From an uncultured bacterium (GTDB taxonomy: Bacteria; Bacillota; Clostridia; Christensenellales; Pumilibacteraceae): a stretch of 33,392 nt of DNA. The notes beneath the pieces were generated by a model. The model saw only the letters and a program-made list of their open reading frames with translations, had not been told where the DNA came from and ran no database searches. This document shows positions 24,611-33,300 of this stretch, piece after piece. The position numbers and the translations under genes were made by a program. The stretch spans positions 1 to 33,392 of the forward strand of contig CATKCE010000045.1 of assembly GCA_949744905.1 (NCBI GenBank), given 5' to 3'. The stretch's first letter is position 1. Every line of letters starts with the position of its first letter.

Positions 24611-24639
24611 TTGACTTTGACAAAGCGTTATGGTACAAT
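24611..24639 (+). promoter_or_regulatory. Promoter of prfB, apparently giving a leaderless transcript
   Basis: TTGACT at 24611-24616, 17-base spacer, TACAAT at 24634-24639. The A of the prfB ATG (24646) is 7 bases after the -10 element, exactly where transcription should start. A second TTGACA at 24617-24622 is only 11 bases from the -10 and is unlikely to be used. Confidence 0.78.
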
Positions 24640-24645
24640 TTGGTT

Positions 24646-25743
24646 ATGTTGATATTAGACGAGCAGAAACAGCGCGCAAAGGCGCTCAAAGCAAAATTCG
24701 ACGGCTGTTGCGAAGCATTTAACGAAAACGAACTCGACTTGAAGTTGACCGACCTTTCCGCAAAACAGCAGGATCCCGATCTTTATAAGGACTTAAAACG
24801 CGCGCAAAGCATAAACGCCGAGGCTAAATACGTTTCGTCTTTGCTTGCCGACCTTAAAGCCAAGCGGCAGAAGATAGAGGACATAACCGACTTTATAGCA
24901 ATGGCGGAGGGTGAGAGCGACGAGGCGCTTATAGCTGAGGTCGACGCCGCGCTTTGCGAGATAGAAGACGAGGTGGAAAAGCTCCACCTTAAAACTCTGC
25001 TAAAAGGCGAATACGACCATTACAACGCGATACTCACTCTGCATGCCGGGGCCGGCGGCACCGAGGCTCAGGACTGGACCCAGATGCTGTACCGCATGTA
25101 TAAGATGTACGCTGACAAAAACGGTTTTACTTACGAAGAACTCGACTATCTCGCCGGCGACGAGGCGGGCATAAAAAGCGTTACTTTCCGCATGGTCGGA
25201 CCCAACGCGTACGGATATCTCAAAGCCGAAAAAGGCGTGCACCGTCTTGTGCGCATTTCGCCGTTTGACAGCAACGCCCGCCGCCATACCAGCTTTGCGA
25301 GCCTTGAAGTCATGCCGGAGATAGAAAACGACGAAAGCGTAAAAATAAATCCCGAGGATCTCAGGGTGGATACGTACCGCTCTGGCGGCGCGGGCGGTCA
25401 GCACATAAATAAGACCGACTCCGCCGTGCGCATAACCCATTTGCCCACGGGGATAGTGGTGCAGTGCCAGAACGAACGCAGCCAGATCCAAAACCGCGAG
25501 ACGGCGATGAAGATGCTTTTAAGCAAACTCGTTGAACTCCGCGAACGCGAGATGGAAGAAAAAGCCAACGCCATAAAAGGCGAGATGAAAAAGATAGAAT
25601 GGGGCAGCCAGATACGTTCTTACGTATTCCAGCCGTATACGATGGTAAAAGACCACCGCACCGGGTACGAAAAGCCGGACGTCCAGGCCGTTATGGACGG
25701 AGATATAGCGGAATTCATCTTCGACTATTTAAGAAAAAGCTGA
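24646..25743 (+). CDS. prfB: Peptide chain release factor 2
   Basis: Recognises UGA/UAA stop codons and triggers peptide release. 365 residues from ATG 24646. SPF tripeptide (205-207), which reads the stop codon and distinguishes RF2 from RF1, is present; GGQ (250-252, in SGGAGGQHINKTDSAVR) enters the peptidyl-transferase centre. The N-terminal coiled-coil domain runs about 1-115. No Shine-Dalgarno exists upstream and the promoter abuts the start. The gene is continuous: the programmed +1 frameshift near codon 25 found in many bacteria is absent. TTG 24640 in the same frame overlaps the promoter and is unlikely. tsaD follows. Confidence 0.96.
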   Translation: MLILDEQKQRAKALKAKFDGCCEAFNENELDLKLTDLSAKQQDPDLYKDLKRAQSINAEAKYVSSLLADLKAKRQKIEDITDFIAMAEGESDEALIAEVDAALCEIEDEVEKLHLKTLLKGEYDHYNAILTLHAGAGGTEAQDWTQMLYRMYKMYADKNGFTYEELDYLAGDEAGIKSVTFRMVGPNAYGYLKAEKGVHRLVRISPFDSNARRHTSFASLEVMPEIENDESVKINPEDLRVDTYRSGGAGGQHINKTDSAVRITHLPTGIVVQCQNERSQIQNRETAMKMLLSKLVELREREMEEKANAIKGEMKKIEWGSQIRSYVFQPYTMVKDHRTGYEKPDVQAVMDGDIAEFIFDYLRKS

Positions 25744-25791
25744 AAAGCGTTTTCTGTCTTGAAAATTCGGCCCGATCCGGGCTTATGCGAT

Positions 25792-26850
25792 ATGTATAAG
25801 GACACCGCAAAACTGAAATTCGATGCGTTAAAGGGCAATAAAGACGCCCTTATTTTGGGTATAGAAAGCAGTTGCGACGAGACGGCGGCGGCTGTGGTAC
25901 GAGGCGGCCGAGAAGTGCTCGGCAACGTCGTCGCCTCGCAGATAGATATACACAAAAGATTCGGCGGCGTTGTGCCGGAAGTAGCAAGCCGCAACCATAC
26001 TCTCGCTCTTCCCGGCATAATAGACGAAGCCATTTCAAAAGCCGGGATATCGCCTGATATGCTGGACGCCGTAGCTGTTACGTACGGCGCGGGGCTCATA
26101 GGCGCGCTTTTGGTGGGAGTTTCGTCTGCCAAGGCTTACGCTTACGCGATAAACAAACCTTTAATAGCCGTAAACCACATAGAGGCCCACGTATCGGCAA
26201 ATTATATTGCGGACCCTCTGCTCGAACCTCCTTTTTGCGCACTTGTGGCAAGCGGCGGGCACACTCTCATACTCGACGTTCCCGATCATAACTCTTTTGT
26301 CGCTTTGGGCGGCACTTTGGACGACGCTTTGGGAGAAGCGTTCGATAAAGTCGCGCGCGTGCTCGGGTTGCCGTATCCCGGAGGCCCCAACGTAGAGAGG
26401 CTGGGGCGCGAAGGCAGTCCGAGTATCGCTTTATACAAGCATCCCAAAGGAGTGCGCGGAGATCTGTCGCTCTCGTACTCGGGACTTAAAACCGCCGTTG
26501 TGAATTACGTAAATACGTTAAAACAAAAAGGCTTGCCGGTGCCTGTCGCCGATGTTTGCGCGTCGTTTACGCGCGAGGCGTTGAGTCTGCTTGTAAAGAC
26601 CGTGACCGAGGCCGTGTCGCGCGCAAAACGCAAACGGCTCGTGCTCGCAGGCGGGGTCGCGTCAAACGGCGATCTGCGCGCTTGTCTCGCCGTCGCGGGA
26701 CGCGAAAACGGATTCGATGTAACTTATCCCGCGCCGGCGCTTTGTACCGACAACGCCGCAATGGTGGCGTCTCGGGCGTACTTTATGGCGCGCGACGGTT
26801 TGGGACTTGCGGATCTGTCGCTCAACGCGACGTCACGCATAGCTTTTTAA
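25792..26850 (+). CDS. tsaD: tRNA threonylcarbamoyladenosine transferase TsaD
   Basis: Catalytic subunit that transfers the threonylcarbamoyl group to A37 of tRNAs reading ANN codons (t6A), together with TsaB and TsaE (not in the window). 352 residues from ATG 25792. ASKHA-type motifs: LGIESSCDETAAAVV near residue 22, metal-binding His129 and His133 in VNHIEAHVSANY, and ASGGHT soon after. The family core usually begins a few residues before LGIESS; here ~20 extra residues precede it. No Shine-Dalgarno lies before 25792; a small hairpin GCCCG-ATC-CGGGC (25770-25782) is there instead. TTG 25759 is an alternative start. It is 48 bases after prfB, so translation may be coupled. Confidence 0.95.
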   Translation: MYKDTAKLKFDALKGNKDALILGIESSCDETAAAVVRGGREVLGNVVASQIDIHKRFGGVVPEVASRNHTLALPGIIDEAISKAGISPDMLDAVAVTYGAGLIGALLVGVSSAKAYAYAINKPLIAVNHIEAHVSANYIADPLLEPPFCALVASGGHTLILDVPDHNSFVALGGTLDDALGEAFDKVARVLGLPYPGGPNVERLGREGSPSIALYKHPKGVRGDLSLSYSGLKTAVVNYVNTLKQKGLPVPVADVCASFTREALSLLVKTVTEAVSRAKRKRLVLAGGVASNGDLRACLAVAGRENGFDVTYPAPALCTDNAAMVASRAYFMARDGLGLADLSLNATSRIAF

Positions 26851-26872
26851 GTCGAATGAGGAAAACCGTAAA

Positions 26873-27952
26873 ATGAAACAAAACGGTAAAACAGTCGTAG
26901 TAGGGATCTCGGGCGGCGTGGATTCGTCGGTCGCGGCGTATCTGTTGCGCGAGCAGGGCTACAACGTTATAGGGCTTTTCATGAATAACTGGGAGGAGGA
27001 GGACGTGGACGATTCCGCATGCTCGTCCGCTTCCGATTGGGAGGACGCGCGCGCGGTGTGTTCGCGTCTCGGCATACCCGCGTATTCGGTGAATTTCGCG
27101 GCGGAATACCGCGACAGAGTGTTCGAGTATTTTTTGTCGGAATACCGTAAAGGACGCACGCCCAATCCCGACGTGTTGTGCAACCGCGAGATAAAATTCG
27201 GTCCGTTTTCCGAGTATGCAAGGCGTCTGGGCGCCGACTTTATAGCTACGGGGCACTATTGCGCTGTAAAGCGTTGCGACGACACAACTATGCTTTACGA
27301 GGCCGCCGATAAGAATAAAGACCAGACGTATTTTCTAAACCAGGTAAATTCGCGCCAACTGGATAACGTGATATTTCCGCTTGCCGGTATGCAAAAGAGC
27401 GAAGTGCGCGACACGGCGCAAAAGTTGGGGCTCGTCACGGCAAAGAAAAAGGATTCAACGGGTATCTGTTTTATAGGCGAACGGAATTTCAAGCGGTTTT
27501 TGTCCAAGTATCTGCCGGCGATGCCCGGAGACATAGTGGACGTCAACGGCAAAAAACTCGGTAGACACGACGGACTTATGTATTATACTTTGGGTCAGCG
27601 TCGCGGGCTGGGTATAGGCGGGGTTGCGGGCGAGGAGCAAAACCGCTGGTTTGTCGTAAGTAAAGATATGGAGAACAACCGCCTCGTGGTAAAATGCGGC
27701 GAGGGAGACGAACTCATGTCGAGCGCCTGCGATACCGACGGCTTCAATATAATAGGCGGACGCCCCGCGAAAAATACTTTGCGCTGCAAAGTAAAGACAC
27801 GTTACCGTCAGCCTGCGCAGGAAGCGACTCTGTATTTTACCGATAGCGGCGCGCATATCGAATTCGACGCTCCGCAACGCGCCGTAACTCCCGGACAGTA
27901 CGCGGTGGCGTATCTCGACGAAAGGTGTCTCGGCGGCGGAGCGATACGCTGA
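26873..27952 (+). CDS. mnmA: tRNA-specific 2-thiouridylase MnmA
   Basis: Adds sulfur to U34 of Lys, Glu and Gln tRNAs. 359 residues. ATP PP-loop GISGGVDS (11-18), catalytic Cys103 in NPDVLCNREIKF and Cys199 in STGICFIGERNF, the pair that carries and resolves the persulfide. The C-terminal beta-barrel is present (GQYAVAYLDERCLGGGAI). GAGG precedes ATG 26873. It is 22 bases after tsaD, giving a prfB-tsaD-mnmA translation-quality cluster that ends in a terminator at 27989. Confidence 0.97.
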   Translation: MKQNGKTVVVGISGGVDSSVAAYLLREQGYNVIGLFMNNWEEEDVDDSACSSASDWEDARAVCSRLGIPAYSVNFAAEYRDRVFEYFLSEYRKGRTPNPDVLCNREIKFGPFSEYARRLGADFIATGHYCAVKRCDDTTMLYEAADKNKDQTYFLNQVNSRQLDNVIFPLAGMQKSEVRDTAQKLGLVTAKKKDSTGICFIGERNFKRFLSKYLPAMPGDIVDVNGKKLGRHDGLMYYTLGQRRGLGIGGVAGEEQNRWFVVSKDMENNRLVVKCGEGDELMSSACDTDGFNIIGGRPAKNTLRCKVKTRYRQPAQEATLYFTDSGAHIEFDAPQRAVTPGQYAVAYLDERCLGGGAIR

Positions 27953-27988
27953 AAAGCGAAAATATCTTCCGTTTATTAGAATTCCATT

Positions 27989-28018
27989 AGAAAACCTGCG
28001 TCCGCGGGTTTTCTTTTT
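27989..28018 (+). terminator. Terminator after mnmA
   Basis: Stem AGAAAACC (27989-27996) / GGTTTTCT (28007-28014) extended by GC/CG pairs inside, small loop, then T run. The A-rich flank could also terminate minus-strand transcription. Confidence 0.87.
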
Positions 28019-28045
28019 GCATTGATAAGAGGTTTTTTGTATAAT
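28017..28045 (+). promoter_or_regulatory. Promoter of the DegV-family gene
   Basis: TTGCAT at 28017-28022, 17-base spacer, TATAAT at 28040-28045. The -10 sits in a short AT palindrome (28040-28051). It overlaps the last bases of the mnmA terminator. Confidence 0.7.
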
Positions 28046-28078
28046 ATTATACAAAGATAGAAACGGGAGAATTTTTTT

Positions 28079-28945
28079 ATGCTTACCATTTCCACCGATA
28101 CGTCGTGCGACGTGCTTCGTTGCGATCTCGATGCCGCCGGTATTCCGTGGGTGCCGCTCACGTTTACCATAAACGGCGAAACGTATCCCGACGATTTTAC
28201 GAGGGACGAGCAATACAAGGATTTTTACGCCAAGGTCAGGGGCGGAGCTATGCCCACCACAAGCCAGATAACGGCGTTCGCGCACGAAGAATATTTTGAA
28301 AAGCTGGTCGCGGGAGGCGCGGACGACGTTTTGCACATCACGCTTTCGGGCGGGCTTTCGGCGACGTACTCGTCGGCTTGTATGGCTGCCAAGGCGGTGT
28401 GCGACCGTCATCCGGAGTGTAAGATAAATATCGTTGATTCGTTGGGCGCGACACAGGTGCACAATTTTGTGCTGGATAAAGCGCTCTCGCTCCGCGCCGC
28501 AGGCAAAAACGGCGACGAGGCGGCGGAGATATTGCGCGAGTTTACAAAGCGCGTCCACGTCTTGTTTATGGTGGACGACCTCGACCATTTGCGCAGAGGC
28601 GGCAGGGTGTCGGGCGTCGCGGCGGCTATAGGCAATCTGTTGAAGATAAAACCGATATTGTCCTTTGACCGCGAGGGCAAACTGCGCGTCGTTCACAAAG
28701 CGCGCGGTTTTCGCAAAAGCATGGATTACGTTATCGAAAACATCAAAAAATACGCTCCTTACGTTAATAAAGTGTTCATAGCCCAGGGCGACGCCATGGA
28801 TAACGCCGAAGAAGCCGCAGCTATGCTTAAAGACGCGTTCGGGTGCGAAGTACGCATAGGCTGGTGCGGTCCTGTGATTGGCGCTCACACCGGCGCGGGT
28901 ATCATCGGAATAATCTTCGAGAGTAAGGCTTTACGCCCTTTGTAA
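28079..28945 (+). CDS. DegV family protein (FakB-like fatty-acid-binding protein)
   Basis: 288 residues. DegV/FakB proteins hold a fatty acid for phosphorylation by the kinase FakA so that exogenous fatty acids can enter phospholipids. Landmarks: ISTDTSCD at the N terminus (family ITDSTSD), MPTTSQ (the fatty-acid carboxyl site Thr/Ser), HITLSGGLSATYSSA, IVDSLGAT, and DDLDHLRRGGRVSG. GGGAGA precedes ATG 28079. It has its own promoter. FakA is not nearby, so the binding role rests on the family. Confidence 0.94.
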   Translation: MLTISTDTSCDVLRCDLDAAGIPWVPLTFTINGETYPDDFTRDEQYKDFYAKVRGGAMPTTSQITAFAHEEYFEKLVAGGADDVLHITLSGGLSATYSSACMAAKAVCDRHPECKINIVDSLGATQVHNFVLDKALSLRAAGKNGDEAAEILREFTKRVHVLFMVDDLDHLRRGGRVSGVAAAIGNLLKIKPILSFDREGKLRVVHKARGFRKSMDYVIENIKKYAPYVNKVFIAQGDAMDNAEEAAAMLKDAFGCEVRIGWCGPVIGAHTGAGIIGIIFESKALRPL

Positions 28946-29030
28946 ACATTTGACATCTCTAAAATGCGCGTTTTCGCGTCGAAATTGGCAATATATGTGA
29001 AAAAAATGCCGACGCGTGACGATCATGCTC

Positions 29031-29059
29031 TTTACAAAACGGCGATATTGTGGTATAAT
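29031..29059 (+). promoter_or_regulatory. Promoter of the surface-protein pair
   Basis: TTTACA at 29031-29036, 17-base spacer, TATAAT at 29054-29059. A leader of about 125 bases follows, with a weak AT-rich hairpin at 29128-29146 followed by T-rich sequence but no recognised riboswitch. Confidence 0.75.
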
Positions 29060-29193
29060 TACGGCGTATCGTGAGTAGGTATTTGAATATCGGGCTTATA
29101 TAATTTTATTGCGATGGGCAGTTCAAAAAAACCTCATCACGGTTTTGCTTTTCTTTTACGGCTTGAAAAATAAAGTAAAAGGAGGTCACCGAT

Positions 29194-30309
29194 ACGCAGG
29201 TATTAAAAAAACACGGCGCAAAAATATTTCTCGGAGCGTCATGCCTTTTGTTGGTGCTCTCCCTTATTTTTTCGTCTTATTCGTACGCCCGGTACGTGTC
29301 GCGTTCCGACGTGGAATCCGGCGGAGTGGGCACGGCTAAGATAGATTGCGGATTTACCGTAAACGGCGGGGGGGGGAACGATTCGTTTATCAACGCGCCG
29401 TTTATGCAAAAAGTTACCGACAATACGCAGCCCGTGCGCATGAATTCGTATTCCGAATCGGTCGTCACGGTAAGCAATTACGGCAAACCGAGCGGGCTTA
29501 AATACGAGTTCGGCTTTGTATTTTATCTTCCCAAGGAGTTTGCCGAGCACGCGATGTTCCAGCTTGTCGAACTTAAAACGCCGGAAAGCGGACGCGAGGA
29601 CGATGCAGCGGAAAGACTGACCGATGCCAAAAAGGCGAGCGCGTTGCTTAGTCTTGATCCCGCTACTCTCAAACTTTACAATGTAGTTCAAACGGCGGAC
29701 GGCGTTAAGATAGAAAACGACTATGCCGAGCTGATAAATTCAGGCGGCGAACTGGGGATAGATACGGATAGTCCGTGCGCCGTATTACAGGATAAAATAT
29801 ATTCGGTATCGATTACCGATACTTTTGCCACATACAGAACCGATGATAACGGCGCCGAGCATTTTGTTGCTCCGGTGTCTGTTTCCGTGCCGGCCGAACT
29901 GCAGTTTTACCGCATTACGGTAAATCTTTCGTATACCGCCGACCCTTACGAATACGTGCTTACCGGCGGGGCGTCCAAGTCGTTTTTGTTCCGTCTGGTT
30001 TTGCGCGAAGCCCGCGATTCGGCGATTTTTGAAAATACAGTGTGGGATCCGGCGTTTTTGTGGGAAACGAGCGAGAACGACGACGGTACCGTATCTTTCA
30101 TACGGCCCGAACGGCTCCCCGACGTGGAAAACGAATACGCATGTCGTTGGGCGACCGACGGCGGAGGCTGGGAGTTCGACGCTTCCGGCAAACCTGTTTT
30201 GGAGATAAAGGAAAACGCCGCGGGGGAATGGTATAAAGTAAACGCGCGCGACTGCGTGGGGCTCACTTCGCCCGCTAAGTTGGCGGTAGTGTTTACGCAG
30301 AGGGCGTAA
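29194..30309 (+). CDS. Secreted surface protein with AKYV-type leader; non-canonical start
   Basis: About 371 residues if read from ACG 29194; the first canonical in-frame start is TTG 29248, inside the signal peptide. GGAGG (29181-29185) is strong and correctly spaced (8 bases) for the ACG, and the frame then gives a normal leader: basic LKKHGAK, a hydrophobic core, and SYARYVS at the end. This leader resembles the downstream protein's (KHAK... LVLSL... AKYVT). The [FYS]-A-[KR]-Y motif after the helix recalls SipW/TasA-type secreted fibre proteins of Bacillota (from memory). The body is beta-rich with no recognised domain or anchor. Nine consecutive G (29368-29376) encode Gly residues near the N terminus. 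It is co-transcribed with the next gene, 46 bases downstream. It may be a fibre or adhesin component (inference). Confidence 0.72.
   Translation, partial: TQVLKKHGAKIFLGASCLLLVLSLIFSSYSYARYVSRSDVESGGVGTAKIDCGFTVNGGGGNDSFINAPFMQKVTDNTQPVRMNSYSESVVTVSNYGKPSGLKYEFGFVFYLPKEFAEHAMFQLVELKTPESGREDDAAERLTDAKKASALLSLDPATLKLYNVVQTADGVKIENDYAELINSGGELGIDTDSPCAVLQDKIYSVSITDTFATYRTDDNGAEHFVAPVSVSVPAELQFYRITVNLSYTADPYEYVLTGGASKSFLFRLVLREARDSAIFENTVWDPAFLWETSENDDGTVSFIRPERLPDVENEYACRWATDGGGWEFDASGKPVLEIKENAAGEWYKVNARDCVGLTSPAKLAVVFTQRA
29368..29376 (+). repeat. Homopolymeric tract of nine G within coding sequence
   Basis: Uninterrupted G9 in frame as three Gly codons, about 58 codons after the putative ACG start. 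Loss or gain of one G brings a stop codon at 29441-29443 or 29499-29501. No other comparable G or C run was noticed in the window. Confidence 0.95.
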
Positions 30310-30355
30310 TTGAGCGCTTTGCCGTAAAACGTTTGCGGCTACGGAGGCAGGAAAT

Positions 30356-33300
30356 TTGAAAAGTACGGAAAAACATGCAAAACTTTACATGACGCTGGCG
30401 GCTATGTGCCTGACGGCGGCTTTGTTGGTTTTGTCGCTTACGTACGCTTTTTCCGACGCCAAATACGTCACCGAGATGGAGGGCGGAAACCTGGATTACG
30501 AGACCCAGATGCCCGCCGAGATAGGGTCGCAGCAGGATCTGTTCAACGCAATAACCAGCGGTTACGGGTACGTAAAACTTTCGGACAAACTGACCGGTCC
30601 CATTATAATGACCGGCGATTCGCTGGACTTAAAGCGCGACCTTACCATAGACTTAAACGACAAAGAGATACAGCGCAACAGCCGCGACAGCCTTATAACC
30701 ATACCTTCGGGCAAAACGCTCACCATAGTCGATACCGGTAAAAAAACGCAGGGCGGGCTTTACAACCCGATCGGCAGCGTTCTTACGGTGCGCGGCGGAA
30801 GGCTCAATGTGTACGGCGGCAAGTTTGAAAGCGTACCGCGCCCCAAGGAATACGTAGGAAAACTTACCGACGCGCAAAAGGCTCTTATAGACGAGATAAA
30901 CAAGGGGAGCGGGATATCTGTAACGCTTCTTAATCCCGACGGGTCGGATTCTTCCCGCACTGCGGTCATGCCGATATTGCCTCTGCGTTCCGCCGACGAG
31001 GGCGGCAACGTGTATTTCGACGAGGACTATTACATAGGCGGCAACAAGGCTGTTGACCGCGACACGTACTGTTACGTGGCTGTGGACCGCGGCGACGGAG
31101 TTGATTTTAATACGTTCGATGTGTCTAAGGCGGATTTTGCATATAAATACCGCCTTACTTCCGACGGACTTTCGTACACGACTTCCGAGGGCGAGGGTAC
31201 AATAGGCGTTATGGTGTTCGGCTACAACGACGATATCGAAGCGTCCATGGCCGAATCGGTATTCAACGCCGAGACCGGTAAGACCGAAGCGCCGGGTTAC
31301 GCCGCGGTTTCCATGCAAAACCCCGACAGCGTGCTCAACGTAAACGTCACCGCCACAAACAAGGCGGGGACCGATGCCGGAAGTTTTTATTCGTATTTCG
31401 GCACGTGGCACACGTACTGCGTTCTTATGAACGGCGGCACAATGACTGTGAGCACTTCCGGCAAATTCGCTACGGTGGACCCCGATTCGTTGCCGCCGCT
31501 CAAAGCTGGCGAAACGCGGAACAACTCGGCAAAGTACGGCGAAAACGCCTGCATACTTTGCACCCGAGGCGTATTGGATATAAGGCAGATAGCTTCCGCC
31601 GAGTCGTATAACGGCAGCGCGATATCGGTAAGCGGCGGTACTGTCAACATGCAAAACACCTCTATAATAAAGACCGCCACTATCTCGCATGGCGACGATC
31701 CTTTCAAAGTGGGAGACGAGCCGTCGTCCGACGGAGGCGCGGGAGTGTTCCCCGAGGGCAGACAGTACCGCGACGCGGCGTTGTTTATAAACGGCGGAAC
31801 GCTCAATCTCGACAATACCGCCGTTACGGTAAATAAAAACATCACCGACAAATACCCGCTTGAAAGCGGACAGACGTCGCGGCCTAAAACGACGATAGGG
31901 ATATTGTCGCGCGGTCGTCCCGAAGCCGAGGTCAGCAGCCTTACGGGCAACGATCTGACGTTCGATCTTAGAGGAACGCATTCGTACGGTATTTTTGCCA
32001 CCCGCGGCAACATAGATCTTACCGGCAGTAGTTTCACGCTTGAAAAGGATAACGCAAGTTACGGCGTATTTGCCGTAAACAAGATAGCCGATGCCGAGCG
32101 CGCGGTAAACATAAAATTGAAAAACTGCAATATCTTGCTGGGCGAAGAAAAGACGTACGAGGGGCTTAACGCCGACGGTACGGCAAATATCCCGCAAGAC
32201 GCGGAATGGGTGGATAAGGCGGGTAAACCGTGCTTGTCGTCCGACCCCGAGGCTATGCGTGCGGCGTCGGTGGGAGTGTACCTCGATTCGAGCAAGTATC
32301 CGGGCGGAAAAGTGCTTTTGGATAATTCCGAGATACATTCGCAGGAAATGGGCGTGGCTGTGGATAACGGCACGCTGACGTTTGTAAACGGCGGCAAGAT
32401 ACATGCGTACAACGCGTCGGCAGTGAATCTGCGCGGCGGAAATATTTACCTTAACAACAACGTTGACGGAACTCTCGCCTCTTACGAAGTAAAATGTTAC
32501 ATAAACCGCGTGGGACTGGACAGCGACCAGTGCATGGCGTACAACAAGATAGCCACCGAAGCCGGCATTCACCGTTATAACATTTATATGCCGTGGCAGG
32601 TAAACGACGACGGGTCGATAGGCGAGCCGTACGAGAACACCAACGGAGTGCGCGTAGTAGGCGGAACATTCGAGTCGGAAGCGCTGTTCGGGTGCGAATT
32701 CCGCGGACTGTACAACGACTTCGATCTTTACGATACTTCCGCATCCGGCGATGATGTGTACTTCGATAACGTGGTGATAAAGAGTTTTGCCGTGGCTTGC
32801 ACGCAGGATAGCGGCAGAACGGCTGTCATAAACATACGCCATGCCGATATCTTGTCCTCGGTGGGCGGCGGCGTAAAGGTGCAGGGCGGCTCGGTAACAT
32901 TGGGCAGCGGTGCGTCCGATTCGATTGACGGCGGCGCGGAAGATATAATCATAAATACCACCGGCAACGTGCATTATTTTCAGCATTATCCGGTTGCGGA
33001 AAATCTCAATACCGCAACGTTCAACACGTGGAGATTTTATCCCAATCTCAGCGGCGGGCACGCCGTTATCGCGCGCGACGGAAACATCACGGTCTATAAC
33101 GGAAAATACGCCGCGAATTACTGCAACGGCATATCGGCGACAGGTGACAATACCCGCGTGAGGATATACGGAGGCACTTTTACCGGCAATATGGTGCACG
33201 GCGAGCACTCGTATAAGACCGCGTCCGGTCCCGCCAGCTTTTACGGCATGAAGGTAATGGGCGCGTCCGACGTTATGGTGTACGGCGGAACGTTCGACGG

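Noticed and set aside
24617..24639. Alternative prfB promoter using TTGACA at 24617
   Set aside because: The spacer to TACAAT would be 11 bases, too short for sigma-70/A.
27455..28888. 477-codon minus-strand open frame across mnmA and the DegV gene
   Set aside because: It covers two well-recognised plus-strand genes, a terminator and a promoter, and has no recognisable motif.
29128..29157. Attenuator or riboswitch in the surface-operon leader
   Set aside because: The AAAACC/GGTTTT hairpin followed by T-rich sequence is only 6 bp and AT-rich; no conserved riboswitch core is visible.
30653..33208. 851-codon minus-strand open frame
   Set aside because: It is antisense to the giant surface protein, which I translated without a stop from 30356 to the window end. 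The minus-strand product is low-complexity His/Arg/Val-rich with no family features, a shadow of GC-skewed codons.
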